Assembly: GCF_964656455.1 (NCBI RefSeq)
Contig: NC_135712.1
Coordinates: forward strand, 96,882,294-96,946,293
Source: Halichoerus grypus
Taxonomy: Eukaryota; Chordata; Mammalia; Carnivora; Phocidae
Direction of reading: 5' to 3'
DNA length: 64,000 bases
A model generated the notes under the pieces. It worked only from the letters and a program-made list of their open reading frames with translations, searched no databases and was not told the DNA's origin. This document shows, piece after piece, positions 11,747-24,150 of the stretch. Every line of letters begins with the position of its first letter. Within the stretch, counting starts at the first letter, position 1. The position numbers and the translations under genes were made by a program.

Positions 11747-14700
11747 AAAAAAAGACATCTTAAGGTTGGAAATATAGGGCTTTGTTCTTATTGATTCTTT
11801 AAGAAAGAATTTTCGGGCCCAGCATATAGAAAACTGTTTATATTTGGGCATTTAGATATGCAAAATTAAAGCCACTGTTGGATGAAGAGTGACTGGGGTT
11901 AAAATTCTTTGGTAATAACCATATCTAGTGGAATGCTTTAAATTGCTTTTTAAAAGTTCCTCTTTTATCGTCCAAGCCTTCGAGAACTTCCCCAAGTGAA
12001 ATAGTCTTGTCTTAGCTGTATAGTACAGTATTAGATGATGGGCCTTTATTCATGCTTGATATAAAAATCCCAGGGGAGCTGCAGCTACCTGAGTGGGCTA
12101 GATTATTGATTTAAGGAGGGAAGGAATAGAGTGCATGGCAAGGACTAATTTGTGGACTATCTAAGCATAAGCATTCCTTGAGGTTTCTCAAGGTTAATGG
12201 AATAAAATAATCTTTTATAGCCAATCAGGTTGGAAGCCTGCATAATACAAATGTGTGTATCCAAAAAAAAAAAAAAGAAATGTGATATCATTTTTGGTTT
12301 CAAGATAATGCAACCTCTCATCAAAAGATATTCTCCACAATAGCATTCTCAGATAATTTAATAGTGGGGACACAGGTGATGTTTATTTTCTTCTGTCTTT
12401 GTTTCTTTTTTTCAAATGATCTAAAGTTAAATTGTGTTAATTTTTCATCCTCCAAAATTGATAAAAGAGCACCTTAAATACTCTATGGCAGGTTAATAAC
12501 TTTATCTTTTTACTTATTTTGATCATGAGAGTTCCTGGTATACATTTTGTAAGATTAAAAAAAAAAGATTGCATCACTCAGGATTTATACTGTAATACTA
12601 CCACAACAGATACCTTCAAACTTTTAGTAGCTTATATCAACAAATGTTTATTTTTTTACTCAAACAACATGTCTATTCATATCAGCTTCATCTTGCTCCA
12701 CTGCATCTTTATTTCACTCTTCAGCCTCTGAGTACATTCAAAGTCATTGTGAATGAGTGAAAAAAGACAAGGGAAATCACACAATGACTTTAAAGCTTCT
12801 GCCAAGAAGTAACATATGGCACTTGTATTAACATTTCATTGGCCAATCCAGGTCAACCCTGAGGTCTCCAGGGCAAGGATATATATTTCTGCTTCAGAGA
12901 GAGGCACAATAGGAAGAAACCTGAAAATTTAGGAAGCATTAGTAAAATCTATTGCAAGCATATATTATAATTTAATATATAATGAATATGTTAACTTCAC
13001 ATTTAGGTAATTTTGAATCCTGTTAATATATATCATACATATCTTTTTTTTTTCTAATTATGTAAATACTTGTGAAATTTGGCTTCTGGTCAATTACCTT
13101 AATATCTTACTAAGGTGAACATATGCTGATTTTGCTCATCCAATAACCATTCCATTTTCTACTAGTAAGAGTGTTTGAAATGTCTTTTAGGAACCATATC
13201 TTGCCCATTTGGGGTATATGTATTTTATTTACTATACCTGTAACTCCAAGTTTGGGACATGTGACCCTGCCTTGGGTCAAAGAGTGCAAACATTCCATAC
13301 CCACCATGTGACACATCCTTGTTCAAACAATGCAGTTTGATCACTCTGGCCACATTGATCCATATCAGTTTGAACATTAACGTTAAAATGTTTTGATCAG
13401 AATGGATCCTGGACATGTGTAAAAGCCTGTCAGAAGAAAACAAAATAAAACAAACAAAAAAATCCCCCCCTTTTTATTTTTGTTTTTGGAACTGGGAGGA
13501 TCTTGCTACTTGCTAGCAGCCATTTTCACAATGTTCATGTAAGTGAATTAAGTCAAAAGATATAGACATGATGAGACCAGATGATATATGGAATTTTGAA
13601 GAAAAAGTTGTATCTGAAAATGAAAAGAGGAAAAGGGGAAAGGAACAGAAGCAAATGGCAAGGACCCATTGTGGAATATGTAACCTATAAAATAAGTTTG
13701 CTTTTCTTTCAATGTCAGTTGGAAGTTAGTTTTCTGGTTACCTGCAAACAAACTTCCCAACTGATTCAAATACTATTCCAAATAGCACATATGCTTGCTA
13801 AGTGAGGTTTTACAGTTTCCACAGCTGCTAATTTGCCATAATTGCCAGGCTCAGGCCTTTTTCATCTTGGCAAAGGTACAATAGACCTGCCTTCCATGAA
13901 ATGAGACAAAACAATTTATTCATGTTGATCCTGGATGTAAGACAACATAAAGAAGCTTTCAAAGCTTTACAAAGGGCCAACACCAATCTAATAGGATTCT
14001 AGAAGTCATGAGTAGAGAGAATTGAAGAGAAATATTATTTGAAGAGATAACAACACATGATTTTCCAAGTTGGGCTAAAGACACGAATCCTCAGATGTGG
14101 GAAACACAATGGATTCAAGCAAGAATAATTAAGTTTTCAGTGGAAAACTCTATCAATAAGAATGTATATTTTAATCACCAGGATATCACTTTTTCTTTCC
14201 ATAGAATGTGATAATGAAGAATGATGACCTCATGTCTAGACTTAAGCTTTTAACTCTGCTTCTGCTCAAGGGGTTCTAATGTGTTTCAAAAGCAATCAAT
14301 CACATGCCAAAAGCTGCCTGGATAATTACCTATGAGATTTTGTGAAAATTTTTAATCTTTTTTGATAAGAATATAATTTCCATAAAATCATCTCATCCAG
14401 GCACACATCAGGTTTTGGGTATCTGCCTTCTGTTCAATAATCCATAAAACCTCATTGTGAGGGCATTCTTTTTATTGTGATTTTCAAAAAGATTAACAAT
14501 TAGATATATATTCTCAATCTTTAAACTCATGTGTTCTTAAAAATCTACTGGGGACATGGAGACATCCTAAATCCAGAAAAATAAGATGTTAAACTAGTTT
14601 TACCACCTAAAACACAATCAAGATTTTACTAAAGTTTTTAAAGTAATTCGTTGCCCACAAAGTATTTCCTTATAGTTGGTACATATTTTTAAAAAATGAT

Positions 14701-15453
14701 TTAAAATAAACCAGAGGATTATATTATTATATTATCAATGCACCAGAAAACTCATCAAAGCAGAATAGAATTCATATACAAAGTAAGATTACCTATAATG
14801 TAATGCAGTGTTACTCTGGATAACAAAATTAGAAGATCAACTTGGGATTGAAATAAATCTCTGCCTACTTTATATGCATGTTGGAATGTTGCATATAACT
14901 TGTCATCAAGTAGTACACTGTATGATTTGCTGTTTGATGATGTGGAGTAAAGGGAGAGATAAGAAAAAGAGGGAATGAAAGAAATGACAGGTCAAGGATT
15001 GTTCTCCTGGATTAAGGGTTGTTAAATTTAACCTTTAGTAAAATGTTTAAGGATAATCTAAAATACTGAATTCTAAAAGTAGGATAGATTTTGATCTATG
15101 CCACCAGAGATGCTGAGTTATAACTAGTAATTACGCATTTATAGTGCAAGGCTGGGTATAGACTTAATCACACTTGTTAATGAATGAAATAAGTGGTGGA
15201 ACTAAAAAATTTACTAGAAGTACCAATCTATTTAATCCAGTCACTCACAAAGTTGTGATAACAAAATTGGTGCAATGTTGTACTGTATCGGGAACCGTAG
15301 ACTAAGAATGGCTTGTGTATGTCAGAATTTTAGCTACGTATTATGCTGCTAAATCCCACATTTAAAATTGGTATCAGAACTTTGATGATAGAGGAGAAGA
15401 AATGCCATAGTTTTGTGCACTTCCTTATACTTAAATCCCACTTTGCTACAGTT
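11747..15453. other. Mostly unassigned AT-rich DNA between an L1 tail and the ST13 pseudogene
   Basis: Apart from one possible old repeat (12590-12940) I recognise no element. Open frames near 13110-13805 overlap on both strands, are 75 codons or shorter, and show no domain. Confidence 0.45.
12590..12940. repeat. Probable old interspersed repeat, class not assigned
   Basis: AGTAGCTTATATCAACAAAT with TTTATTTTTTTACTCAAAC, and later CATTTCATTGGCCAATCCAG, follow the order of a common decayed mammalian repeat. Its parts resemble the fragment at 40780-40990. I cannot name the family. Confidence 0.35.
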
Positions 15454-15466
15454 AATACTAAGAAAA
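15454..15466. repeat. Left target-site duplication of the ST13 retrocopy
   Basis: AATACTAAGAAAA matches 16497-16509 exactly and lies just outside the poly-T (15471-15477) that marks the 3' end of the minus-strand retrocopy. Confidence 0.85.
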
Positions 15467-16496
<1,030 letters not shown>

Positions 16497-16509
16497 AATA
16501 CTAAGAAAA
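16497..16509. repeat. Right target-site duplication of the ST13 retrocopy
   Basis: AATACTAAGAAAA directly follows the end of the 5' UTR and matches the left copy at 15454-15466. The adjoining TTT, together with the A-rich end, fits an L1 endonuclease site. Confidence 0.85.
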
Positions 16510-18480
16510 TTTGTTCTAAGTAGTGTTACTAGGTAAGGTTTAAAAATGATATTCCCAAAGTAGGTCTTATATTTATTTTTCATATGATTGCCACTAAAAT
16601 GTAAGCCATATTCTACTACAAGGTATCTCAGGTCCTATAATGACCTACTATTTGTTGTAAATGTGCAAAAGGAAAAATACAGAAGGAAAATACATATCAG
16701 CAATACTTTTACTTTGACCCTTAGTTGTCAAAGTAAACTTAAAACTACCATCACCTAACTATGGTTCAAGAACTTCTCTGGAAAGCATGTTGTGAGTTTT
16801 ATAGAAACATATAAGTTTTAGCCTCCTATTTATTAATCATTAATCAGTCCAGAATCATATAGCATGATTTCGTTGAAAATATGAATACAATGTGAAAAAT
16901 ATAAAAAATAAATTACTGTAGTCATCAAAATAAGATGATTAATGCATAATTTTTCTATTTCATTTTTCACAAATTGTAACTTTACATATTACTGGAATAG
17001 AGCATATCACACTTGAATTTAAAGAATATTCAGAGTGAGCTTATGTTTTTGAATTCTTAAAACTTGGTGAGCAGGAGGGGGTGCATGAAACTATATTTGG
17101 GCCTTTTTAAAAAAATTACTTTGCTTCATTTATTAAATACTTCTTCATATTCAAGAAGCCATCTTCTATTTCTCCCTGGATCCAAGCTTTCTCATTGGTA
17201 CAATGAAAGCTGCACTCAAGTATCAGTTCACATAATTTGAGAAACAATCAAATGCACAGCCAGAAAAAAATCAAAGGATGTGAAGCAAAACAGGACAGAG
17301 GTTCTGAATTTCACAACCCAAGGGTTAGATACCTAATCCTCTTTTAGGATCAAAAGAAAAAAAATAATCAATTAACCTTTCATGCAGTTATATAAATTCT
17401 GCTAGAAAACCATTATATTCTCTATACAAATATTTATCAAAAAATTTAAAAGGAAACTTAGGGTTCTGAACTCATCATTTTAAGGTAAACTGCAAATATA
17501 TCTTCAGTATTCTTTGAACATCAACAAAATCAGCAAATGATTACAACTGGCACTTGTAAAAAGCACTAGTTATGATTGATGTATGAGACAATTACAATGC
17601 TTTGCTGGAAAATCTAATAAATCCCAGAATTGTTATTTTCTAAAATCTATTTTTATGGAAATTAGAACCTGAATATTCCATTTATTACAGCAAAAGAACT
17701 ATACAAGTTCTACTGACAGACTCAATCAAAAACTGTGTCAACTCATAAAAAGTAATTGTTGCTGAACATAGAAAAATACTTCATTTTTTAAAACTGAGTG
17801 GTTTAGTATTAAAATGTAGTAAACTTTATAATTTTCACAACAAAATGAATTTAATAAGTTTCAGATACCTGTTTTGACATAGAACTCAGGAAAATAAGTA
17901 AATGTAACAACATTTTAAAATATATTTGACAGATTTTCAGAACATGATTCACTTACAGTACAATTTTTCTTGAAATAAAATATGGTATTCAGGTCAGATG
18001 GCTTATTGTTTTTTTCCCCCGCCATATCTAAATGCTTTGTGACTTTTTTCAATTCCTTTTTACTGTTGCTTAATATGTGGATTATTCAACACTGTATAAA
18101 AGATTATTCATGGTAAAGTATTTTAGAAGGTTTGAGTGCCACATAAAGTCAATCATTTGGTCTTAACCAAGTTGACAACCATGTACCTACCTTATCATTA
18201 ATTCAATTGAGCCGATGTTTTTGCTCAAAATGACAGTATTAGCTCAAATGAGGCCAAAATTTAAAGTTTAATAGCAAAAAATATATGCAAATAATACAGA
18301 TACATGAAAATGTATTTATTTATATGACAACCAAGTTTGGACTCCTAAGCTACATTTGTCTTTCTTGAAACATTTTTAATATATTTATTATATATTTTAA
18401 TATTATATATTTTAATATATTTAAAAATGTGTTTAAATTTTAAGTAATACATGGATAAAAACGAAAAGAAGGAGAAGCTT
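16510..18480. other. Unassigned AT-rich stretch
   Basis: No coding or repeat signal that I can name. A TTAATATATT-rich patch lies at about 18370-18430. Confidence 0.45.
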
Positions 18481-19260
18481 TCATTTTCTTGTCATTTTGT
18501 TGAGGCATAACTGACATATAACATTATATTAGCTTCAGTGTACAACCTAAAGATTTGATATTTGTATATATTGCAAAATTATTCTTGTTTTGAACTCTTT
18601 TAACTATATAATGAATTTTATATATACCTAAAATATTGGCTTCTTTCACTTCATAATAAGTATTTAAGGTAATGCCATGTCTTTTCATGGTTTGATAGCT
18701 CATTTATTTTTAGCACTGAATAGTATTCCATTGTCCGATGTGCCACAGTTTATTTATTCGTTCACTTACTGAGGACAACTTGGTTGTTTCCAGGTTTTGG
18801 CTGTACACATCCACATGCAGGTTTTTTTGTACGGGCATGTGTTCAACTCTTTTGTATAAATACCTACATGTACATGTGCTTGGTCCTATGGTAATAATAT
18901 GTTTAGTTTTGTAAAAAACCACTAACCTGTCTTCCAAAGTGTCTATATCATTTTGCATTCCTACAGCAATGAATGAGAGTTTCTGTTGTTCCATATTCTC
19001 TCCAGCATTTGGTGAGGTGTCAGTGTCCTAGATTTTGGCCATTCTAATAAGTTTGTACTGGTATTTCATTGTTATTTTAATTACCATTTCCCTGTTGACG
19101 TATGAGGTGGAGCATCTTTTCATCTGCTTATTTGCCATCTGTGCATTTTCTTTGATAAGATGTGTCAATGTCTTTGGCCCATTTTCTAATCAGGTTGTTT
19201 TCTTATTGAGTTTTAAGAGTTCTTTGTATACTTTAAATAACAGTCCTTTATCATGTATCT
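18481..19260 (-). mobile_element. Old L1 3' UTR and ORF2 C-terminal region, minus strand
   Basis: Starts in an L1 3' UTR pattern (TTGAGGCATAACTGACATAT) and continues as antisense ORF2. AATAGTATTCCATTGTCCGA marks the C-terminal end, and GGCCATTCTAATAAGTTTG is an inner segment. A degraded minus-strand frame of about 94 codons covers 18710-18994. Stops and indels make it non-functional. Confidence 0.85.
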
Positions 19261-20250
19261 TTTTTAATTGAGATATAATTGACATATGACATTGTGTAAG
19301 TTTAAGGTATAAAACATGTTAATTTGATACATTTATATATTGCAGTATGATTACAGCTGTAGCATTAACTAACACCTCTGTCACATCACATAATGATCAT
19401 TTCTTTTTTGTGGTGAAAACAATTAATATCTAGTCTCTTAGCAGCTTTGAAGTTTATAATACAGTATTGTTGACTATAATCACTATGCTGTGCATTACAT
19501 CTCCAGAGTTTATTTATGTACTAGTCATAAGTTTGGACCTTGTAACATTTCCTCAATTCTCCCCACCCTGTTGGGCCCTGGTAATCACCATCCTACTGTT
19601 TCTGTGAGTTCAGCTTTCTTAGATTCCACATGTAAGTGGTATCACGGTATGTCTTTCTCTGTCTACTTCTCTCACTTAGCATAATGCCTTTGAGGCCCAT
19701 CCATATTGTTGCAAATAAGAAGATTTCCTTTTTTTTTCCTTTCTCGTGGCTAAATAATATTCCTGTGTGTGTGTGTGTGTGTCACATATTCTATTTTGTA
19801 TAATACTACAATAAACATGGGTGTGCAGATGCCTTTTTGACAGATTGTTTTCATTTCCTTTGGATATATACCCAGAAGTGGGATTACTGGATGATATGGT
19901 AGTTTTATTTTTAATTGTTTGAGGACGCTTCATACTGTTTTTCTTAGTGGTTGAACCAATTCGCATTCTGATCAATAGTGCACAAGGGTTCCCTTTTCTC
20001 CACATCTTCACCAACAGTTATCTCTTTTCTTTTTGATGATAGCCACTCTAAAAAGTGTGAATTGATATATCCCTGTGCTTTTGATTTGCATTTCCTGATG
20101 ATTAATGGTATTGAGCATCTTTTCATGTACTTGTTGGTCATTTGGATGTCTTCTTTAGAAAAATGTCTATTCAGTTCCTCAGCCCTTTTTTTAATTGGAC
20201 TCTTTGTATTTTTTTGTTATTGAGTTGTATGAGTTCTTTATGTGTGCGTG
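19261..20250 (-). mobile_element. Second old L1 3' region, minus strand, abutting the first
   Basis: A fresh L1 3' UTR start (TTAATTGAGATATAATTGAC) follows the first L1 directly. It runs through ACATTTCCTCAATTCTCCCC, TATACCCAGAAGTGGGATTA and CAACAGTTATCTCTTTTC in antisense order and ends in GAGTTGTATGAGTTCTTTAT. No intact frame. A TG microsatellite sits at 19764-19782. Confidence 0.85.
19764..19782 (+). repeat. (TG)n microsatellite
   Basis: Nine and a half TG units inside the L1. Confidence 0.85.
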
Positions 20251-20278
20251 TGTATATATGTGTATGTGTGTGTATATT

Positions 20279-20385
20279 AACAAATGGGACTATATCAAAC
20301 TGAAGAGCTTCTGCACAGCAAAGAAAATAATCAACAAAATGAAAAGGCAACCTACAGAATTGGAAAAATATTTTCAAATATTATA
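20279..20385 (+). mobile_element. L1 ORF2 fragment in the opposite (plus) orientation
   Basis: AACAAATGGGACTATATCAA, ACTGAAGAGCTTCTGCACAG and AATGAAAAGGCAACCTACAG are sense-strand L1 ORF2 motifs. They are flanked on both sides by antisense L1. The fragment ends in an AT repeat (20381-20402). Confidence 0.85.
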
Positions 20386-20394
20386 TATATATAT

Positions 20395-20580
20395 ATATAT
20401 AATTTGTCTATGTGTCTATTTTTATGCCATTACCATACTTTTAAAATTAGTATAGCCTTATAGTATAGTTTGAAATAGGAAGAGTAGTGCCCCCAGCTTT
20501 GTTCTTTCTCAGGATTGCTTTGGCTATATGGAGTCTCTTGTAGCTCCATAAAAATTTTAGGATTTCTCTATTTCTGTGAA
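20395..20580 (-). mobile_element. L1 ORF2 fragment, minus strand
   Basis: CTATGTGTCTATTTTTATGC, GTGCCCCCAGCTTTGTTC and GATTGCTTTGGCTATATGG are antisense L1 ORF2. The fragment stops at TATTTCTGTGAAAA, exactly where orientation switches. Confidence 0.85.
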
Positions 20581-21545
20581 AAGGATACTATAGATTAATA
20601 TTCCTGATGAATTATAGATGCAAAAATTCTCAAAAAATTAGCAAAAATGAATTCAATGATAAATTAATAAGATCATACAACATGACAAGTGGGATTTATC
20701 CCTGGGATGCAAGGGTGGTTCAACATATGTAAATAAGTAAATGTAATACACCACATTGATAGAATAAAAGATAAAAATCATATGATCATCTCAATAGATA
20801 TAGAAAAAGTATTTGAAAAAATAAAACATTTTTTCCTGATAAAAACTCTCAACAAATTGGGTATAGAAGGAACATACCTTAACATAATAAAGGCTGTATA
20901 TGACAAACTCACAGCTAACATTCTCAACAGTAAAAGACTGAAAGCTTTTCTTTCCTTGAAGATCAAGAATAAGACAAGTTGCACAGGCTCACCACTCCGA
21001 TGCAACATTGTACTGAAAGTCCTCACTAGAGCAATTAGGCAAGACAAAGAAATTAAAACATACAAATCGGAAAGAGGAAGAAAAATTACCATTATTTGCA
21101 GATGATATGGTCCAATATATAGAAAATCCTAAAAACTCAACCAAAGAATTATTGGAACTAATCAACAAATTCAGTAAAGTTGCAAGATATAAAATCAACA
21201 TAGAGAAATTAGTTGCATTTCTGTGCACAACAACAAAAGATCTAAAAAGAAAATAAAAAAAACTATCTCATTCTCAGTAGTATCAAAAATAATAAATAAC
21301 TTTATCAAAAATAATAAATTACTTGGGAATAAATTTGAACAAGGAACTGAAAGATCTGTGCAATCAAAACTATAAAAACTTTAATGAAAGAAATTGAAGA
21401 AGACACAGATAAATGGAAAGATATCCCATGTTCATGTATTGGAAAAATGAATATTGTTCAAATGCCCATATTATCCAAATTTGTCTATAGATTTAATGTA
21501 ATCCCTATCAAAATTCCAGTGGCATTTCCCACAGATATATCTTCT
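20581..21545 (+). mobile_element. L1 ORF2 reverse-transcriptase region, broken, plus strand
   Basis: The sense strand of the L1 reverse-transcriptase domain. GGGATTTATCCCTGGGATGC precedes a 107-codon frame (20782-21105) with the usual order of RT motifs, including a variant of the first catalytic Asp block (Ile-Asp-Ile-Glu-Lys-Val-Phe). The Phe-Ala-Asp-Asp box is still readable at 21095-21106, but in a different frame from the preceding ORF, so at least one frameshift separates the two. The segment ends at CCCACAGATATA, the sense partner of the break at 20580. Confidence 0.9.
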
Positions 21546-21898
21546 AAAATATTTTCTCCTACTCTGTGGCATGTCTTCTAATTCTCTGGATATTGTCACA
21601 AAGCAGAAGTTTTTAACTTTAATGAAGTCCGGCTTAGTAATTATATCTTAATGGGTTGCATCTTTGGGGTTGTATCGAAAAATGTGCTGCCATATTCAAG
21701 ATCATCTAGATTTTCTTTTATGTTATTTTCTAGGCTTTTATTATTTACATTTTACATTTAGGTTGTGATCCACCTTGAGTTCATTTTTGTGAGGGGTGTA
21801 AGGCCTGTGTCTGGATTCATTTTTTTGCACATAAATATCCAGTTGTACCAGTACCGTTTGTTGAAATAACATTTTTGAATTTCCCAAAACCCTTTCTT
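21546..21898 (-). mobile_element. L1 ORF2 fragment, minus strand
   Basis: ATTCTCTGGATATTGTCACA, GCAGAAGTTTTTAACTTTAA and CCAGTACCGTTTGTTGAAA are antisense L1. In a normal L1 this block belongs between the segments now found at 20250 and 20400, so it continues the outer minus-strand L1. Confidence 0.8.
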
Positions 21899-21915
21899 GT
21901 ACTGACATTTCTTTC

Positions 21916-22114
21916 TTTTTTTTTTTTTTTTTAAGATTTTATTTATTTATTTGAGAGAGAGAATGAGAGCGAGCACATGAGAGGGGTTAGGGTCAGAGGG
22001 AGAAGCAGACTCCCCGCTGAGCAGGGAGCCCGATGTGGGACTCGATCCAGGGACTCCAGGATCATGACCTGAGCCGAAGGCAGTCGCTTAACCAACTGAG
22101 CCACCCAGGCGCCC
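21916..22114 (-). mobile_element. Can-SINE, minus strand, 17-bp TSD
   Basis: Poly-T then TTAAGATTTTATTTATTTA, through GATCATGACCTGAGCC, to GCCACCCAGGCGCCC. The TSD is TGTACTGACATTTCTTT at 21899-21915 and TGTACTGGCATTTCTTT at 22115-22131. Confidence 0.94.
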
Positions 22115-22131
22115 TGTACTGGCATTTCTTT

Positions 22132-23885
22132 TTCCTAGACTCAGGTAATAGATGCAATGTCAAACAAAAAATATGAAGTGATAAGCAGAGATTTTTTGTA
22201 TTCATTTATTATTCTCCCATGTTCTTTGAATAATTTATATTTCTTAAGGAGTAATTTCTTCTATGTATTTATTTTGCCTTTTTCCATTTCATGTTGCATG
22301 CTTTCCTTGGGTGTCTTGTGATTCTTGGTTTTCTTACTATAATTTACAGTGAAACTAGTACAGCTAATTGTAACTCAGCATCTGATATTTTTTTTTTTTA
22401 TAAATTGGAGAAGTAATTATTTGACTTAGTGCCCATAAATAGGTAAATTGGGAGATCTGTGTCTTGGATAACTAATACTCACATTATTTGCACAGTTTTT
22501 TTTCTCAGAGAGTTTGTTCTACTTCTGTAGAAATGAAGCTCAGTGAATGGGCATTCATCTCATGATGCTAATATGTGTGTATGGTTGTGGTGATCCAGGG
22601 GATGCTCCATTTGTAGATCTTTAATTGCTATTTCAGACTTACATTTCACTCCTGGCATCCCGCTAGCCTTAGAGTTTTTTAATATCTAGGCTTCTGCAGA
22701 TTCTACAGGGCAAATGAGCTGCTTTTCACATAGATTTTGACTCCTTTACCTATGTTTCAAAGTTTACTTATCTTAGTCTTTCATGTGAGCCTTTCACCGT
22801 ACAAATGCTTTTGAACTATTTCATTCTCTGATGGACTCTTTTAGTTCTTTTCATTCTTGCAACTATTACCTTTTTATTAAATTGCCATCATTTTAAAGGA
22901 ATGTGGATGAACACATGTCCATCATTCTAAACAAGAAACACCATATGGTCTTTATATCATAATTATATTTTAGATACTGCTGTTATTTGCTTTTTTTCTC
23001 TGTCTTCATTTAGTTTATTAGTTGCCTAATTTCATTTCAATCACACTTTAAATTCAGTAAATCCCTAATAGAATTCCTTTTCTCTAAGTAGGTTTTTTGC
23101 ATTCATTCACAATCTATGTATGTAAAGTTACTCAATTTTAATCCTCTGCTTACCTCAATTTCTTTCTCATAAATATTTTTATATCTCTTTTACTCTTTCC
23201 TTAGTTTTGAATCTCCAATCTCTCCATTTGAAACATATCTATAAATATACTGAATTTATCAGTGGCACAGTTATCCTCTCATACAAAAGCAAAAAACAAA
23301 TATAAAAGATTATGATGTAAATCACCAAATTACTGAGCCATCTTCATAAATACTCATAGATATTGTGATGATAAAAATTGAATAGTTGTATAATCAGTGG
23401 GGGAATGTCAGGGAATAATAGAAGTTTTAATAAGGCTTCTTCTGGTTCGTTTAGACTTCAATGTGCTGTGTTTTTCCATTTACTCAACTTCAAGTACCTA
23501 ATCTCTAATGGTTTAGTTTAGTTTTTTTTTTTTTTTTAAGATATATTTTCCCCTGGAATCTTAATTAGTTGTTAAGTAGCTTTCAAAACTCATTCTTTTC
23601 TATCGCTTACCAAATAAGACAGGAGAGGATCACAATGACAGATGTTTCATATTCCAGTAAAGACCCTTGAAGAGTTTGAGTCTTTTAGTCCCATATTGAT
23701 TGTTATTCATCCATTAACACGCTACCATAAGGGTGTATTAATGCTTTTGGTCATTTTAACTCAAATTTTAGTAATTTGTTTTACTGATACTGAATATCTC
23801 AACTCAATTCACAAAGTTTAGTTTTTCTCATAATGTGGTTTCAACATTATTTTTAATGATGCTATCCCCCACATATTCACACGGC
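22132..23885. other. Unassigned AT-rich stretch
   Basis: No frame and no repeat that I can name with confidence. T-runs at 22388-22399 and 23523-23538 may be old A-tails on the minus strand. Confidence 0.4.
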
Positions 23886-24150
23886 GCACTCCTGTCTTCA
23901 TATCTTCACTTGAATATCATCTTGGAGAAGCCTTCCTCTTTGTCTCTATCAAAAATTATTCTCATCACTCTAAATATATCTTATTTTTTCTTATAGTAAT
24001 TATTGCTGTGTGACATTATAGTATATATTTTTCCCTCCCACCTTTCCACCCTCTCTCATTCTCTACTCTTCCTCCCACTAGAATAAGAGGTTTCTGTGGG
24101 TACAACCTCTGTCCATTATTGCAACCATGTTAGCAATAAATAAGAGCTTA
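23886..24150 (+). mobile_element. L2 3' end
   Basis: CATATCTTCACTTGAATATC, GGAGAAGCCTTCCTCTTTG, CACTAGAATAAGAGGTTTC and AACCTCTGTCCATTATTGC follow the order of the mammalian L2 3' region (CAAATGTCACCT, GAGGCCTTCCCTGACC, CACTAGAATGTAAGCTCC, GGACTTTGTCTG). Confidence 0.65.
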
